Positions 4,828 through 5,522 of a stretch of DNA of 5,522 nucleotides are shown here, piece after piece; the first letter of the stretch is position 1; every line of letters starts with the position of its first letter. The translations under genes were made by a program, and so were the position numbers. Origin of the DNA: Mesotoga sp. (GTDB lineage: Bacteria; Thermotogota; Thermotogae; Petrotogales; Kosmotogaceae). Below the pieces are notes generated by a model that saw only the letters and a program-made list of their open reading frames with translations, was not told the origin of the DNA and ran no database searches. The stretch spans positions 1 through 5,522 of the forward strand of contig WOZY01000297.1 of NCBI GenBank assembly GCA_011620045.1, in the 5' to 3' direction.

Positions 4828-5522
4828 TTATCGCGATACTGCCTGTGTGACGCTTTCAAAGCGAGTTTTAATCTCCGAGATCAAAGGTCTGTATTTTTCT
4901 GCAAGTCTGTACCTCTTTCCCTCTCTCAGTACAAGCTCTTCTTTGATGCCGGAGTAGTGTTTTGAAAGAGCACCCATAATTGCCCCAAGCGCCATCGGTC
5001 CTTTCACGAGTTCGCCTTCATTTTTCTTAAGGAATTCGTTTATGTTCTCAACTAGATCTTCTCCTGCCATGGGAGAATCGAGCAAGGAAAAAAGCATTCC
5101 TATGGTGGGAAGCTTCAACCGCTCCATAATGAACTCCTGCAGTTCCTCTTTAGTCCATTCCTTTTGAAGAGACATCTGAGGTTTACGAGCAAGTTCCTTT
5201 TTGAAAGCAAGAAACATGAGTTCCATGAAAGAAGATATCCTCTTGTCGTAATTATCGTCTGTAACGAGGATCGAGGCTATCGAACTCACCGGAAGCTCTA
5301 TCTGTTCAATCATTGAGAATAGCATTCCAAGGCGTTCAACCGTGACAAATGGCCTCCCGAGATCAATGGCTTCAGGCAGAATCAGCAGGGCGTTTCTTGC
5401 GACACCCTTGGCCTCCTCGAAACTTGTGCAGATAATCGCCGCGACCCTAATCTGAACGTCTTCACCAACCTTCCAGATTCCTGTGATCTTTTCTCTTCCA
5501 GAGTACTTTACGTAATCGACCG
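4828..5522 (-). CDS. Conserved-looking protein of unknown function, C-terminal 230 residues (5' end outside window)
   Basis: The minus-strand frame is open from the right edge (no stop through 5522) to a TAA at 4828-4830. An internal ATG at 5325 is unlikely to be the start, since 65 more residues of good coding sequence precede it. I do not recognise the family. The visible part starts with a probable beta-rich stretch (YSGREKITGIWKVGEDVQIR), then helices with hydrophobic spacing: EEAKGVARNALLILPEAI, GRPFVTVERLGMLFSMIEQ and SSFMELMFLAFKKELA. It continues with a charged helical region (KEWTKEELQEFIMERLKLP) and a Gly/Ala/Met helix, KGPMALGAIMGALSKHY, and ends in a basic/acidic helix before SVTQAVSR. 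There is no signal peptide or clear membrane segment in the part seen. Composition matches the neighbouring genes. It is separated from the recombinase by over 200 bp with its own promoter, so it is probably a different transcription unit. Confidence 0.75.
   Translation of the reverse strand, partial: VDYVKYSGREKITGIWKVGEDVQIRVAAIICTSFEEAKGVARNALLILPEAIDLGRPFVTVERLGMLFSMIEQIELPVSSIASILVTDDNYDKRISSFMELMFLAFKKELARKPQMSLQKEWTKEELQEFIMERLKLPTIGMLFSLLDSPMAGEDLVENINEFLKKNEGELVKGPMALGAIMGALSKHYSGIKEELVLREGKRYRLAEKYRPLISEIKTRFESVTQAVSR

Noticed and set aside
4720..4965. 81-codon plus-strand frame over the spacer and the unknown gene
   Set aside because: Mostly antisense to the strongly coding minus frame, with no ribosome site and a protein sequence without recognisable features.
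1..5522. CRISPR array, tRNA, rRNA or insertion sequence
   Set aside because: No regularly spaced repeats, cloverleaf or rRNA-like sequence, transposase frame or terminal inverted repeats were seen by eye on either strand.

Overview
The window looks like an ordinary bacterial chromosome segment of a little under 50% GC, with purine-rich Shine-Dalgarno sequences (GGAGG type), frequent AGA/AGG/ATA codons and tightly packed genes. Gene content and protein style suggest a Thermotogota member, possibly Mesotoga-like. That placement is an impression from protein sequence, with no rRNA or marker in the window to prove it.

Left part (1-2221): two divergent cell-envelope genes share a 100-150 bp control region. 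On the minus strand is the first two thirds of murJ, the lipid II flippase, which runs off the left edge. On the plus strand is a complete non-hydrolysing UDP-GlcNAc 2-epimerase (wecB/mnaA). The best epimerase start is internal to the longest reading frame, because an extended -10 box lies immediately upstream of the first ATG.

Middle part (2232-4614): three minus-strand genes form a likely operon, read right to left. They are a XerC/XerD-type tyrosine recombinase, a PHP-family metal-dependent phosphoesterase, and a DUF2461 protein. The last two overlap by ATGA. The DUF2461 gene converges on wecB with a 10 bp gap.

Right part (4615-5522): a 213 bp region between the recombinase start and the next gene carries an extended -10 promoter. 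Exactly at its predicted transcription start is a 30 bp near-perfect palindrome. Beyond it is the 3' end of a minus-strand gene of unknown function that continues past the right edge.

The most interesting material is around the recombinase. (1) The palindrome has the 11-6-11 layout and the inner CATAA / TTATG halves of Xer dif sites, directly upstream of a Xer gene, so it may be a dif site for a single-recombinase system, an autoregulatory operator, or both. (2) The last about 75 codons of the recombinase, including most catalytic residues, are about a third GC with TTA/CTA/GTA/ATA/CAA-rich codon use, while the rest of the gene is about half GC. This suggests a mosaic gene with an imported 3' end. 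(3) The far edge of that AT-rich block carries one copy of a 12 bp direct repeat whose other copy is at the start of the PHP gene 37 bp away, as might be left by recombination at the junction.
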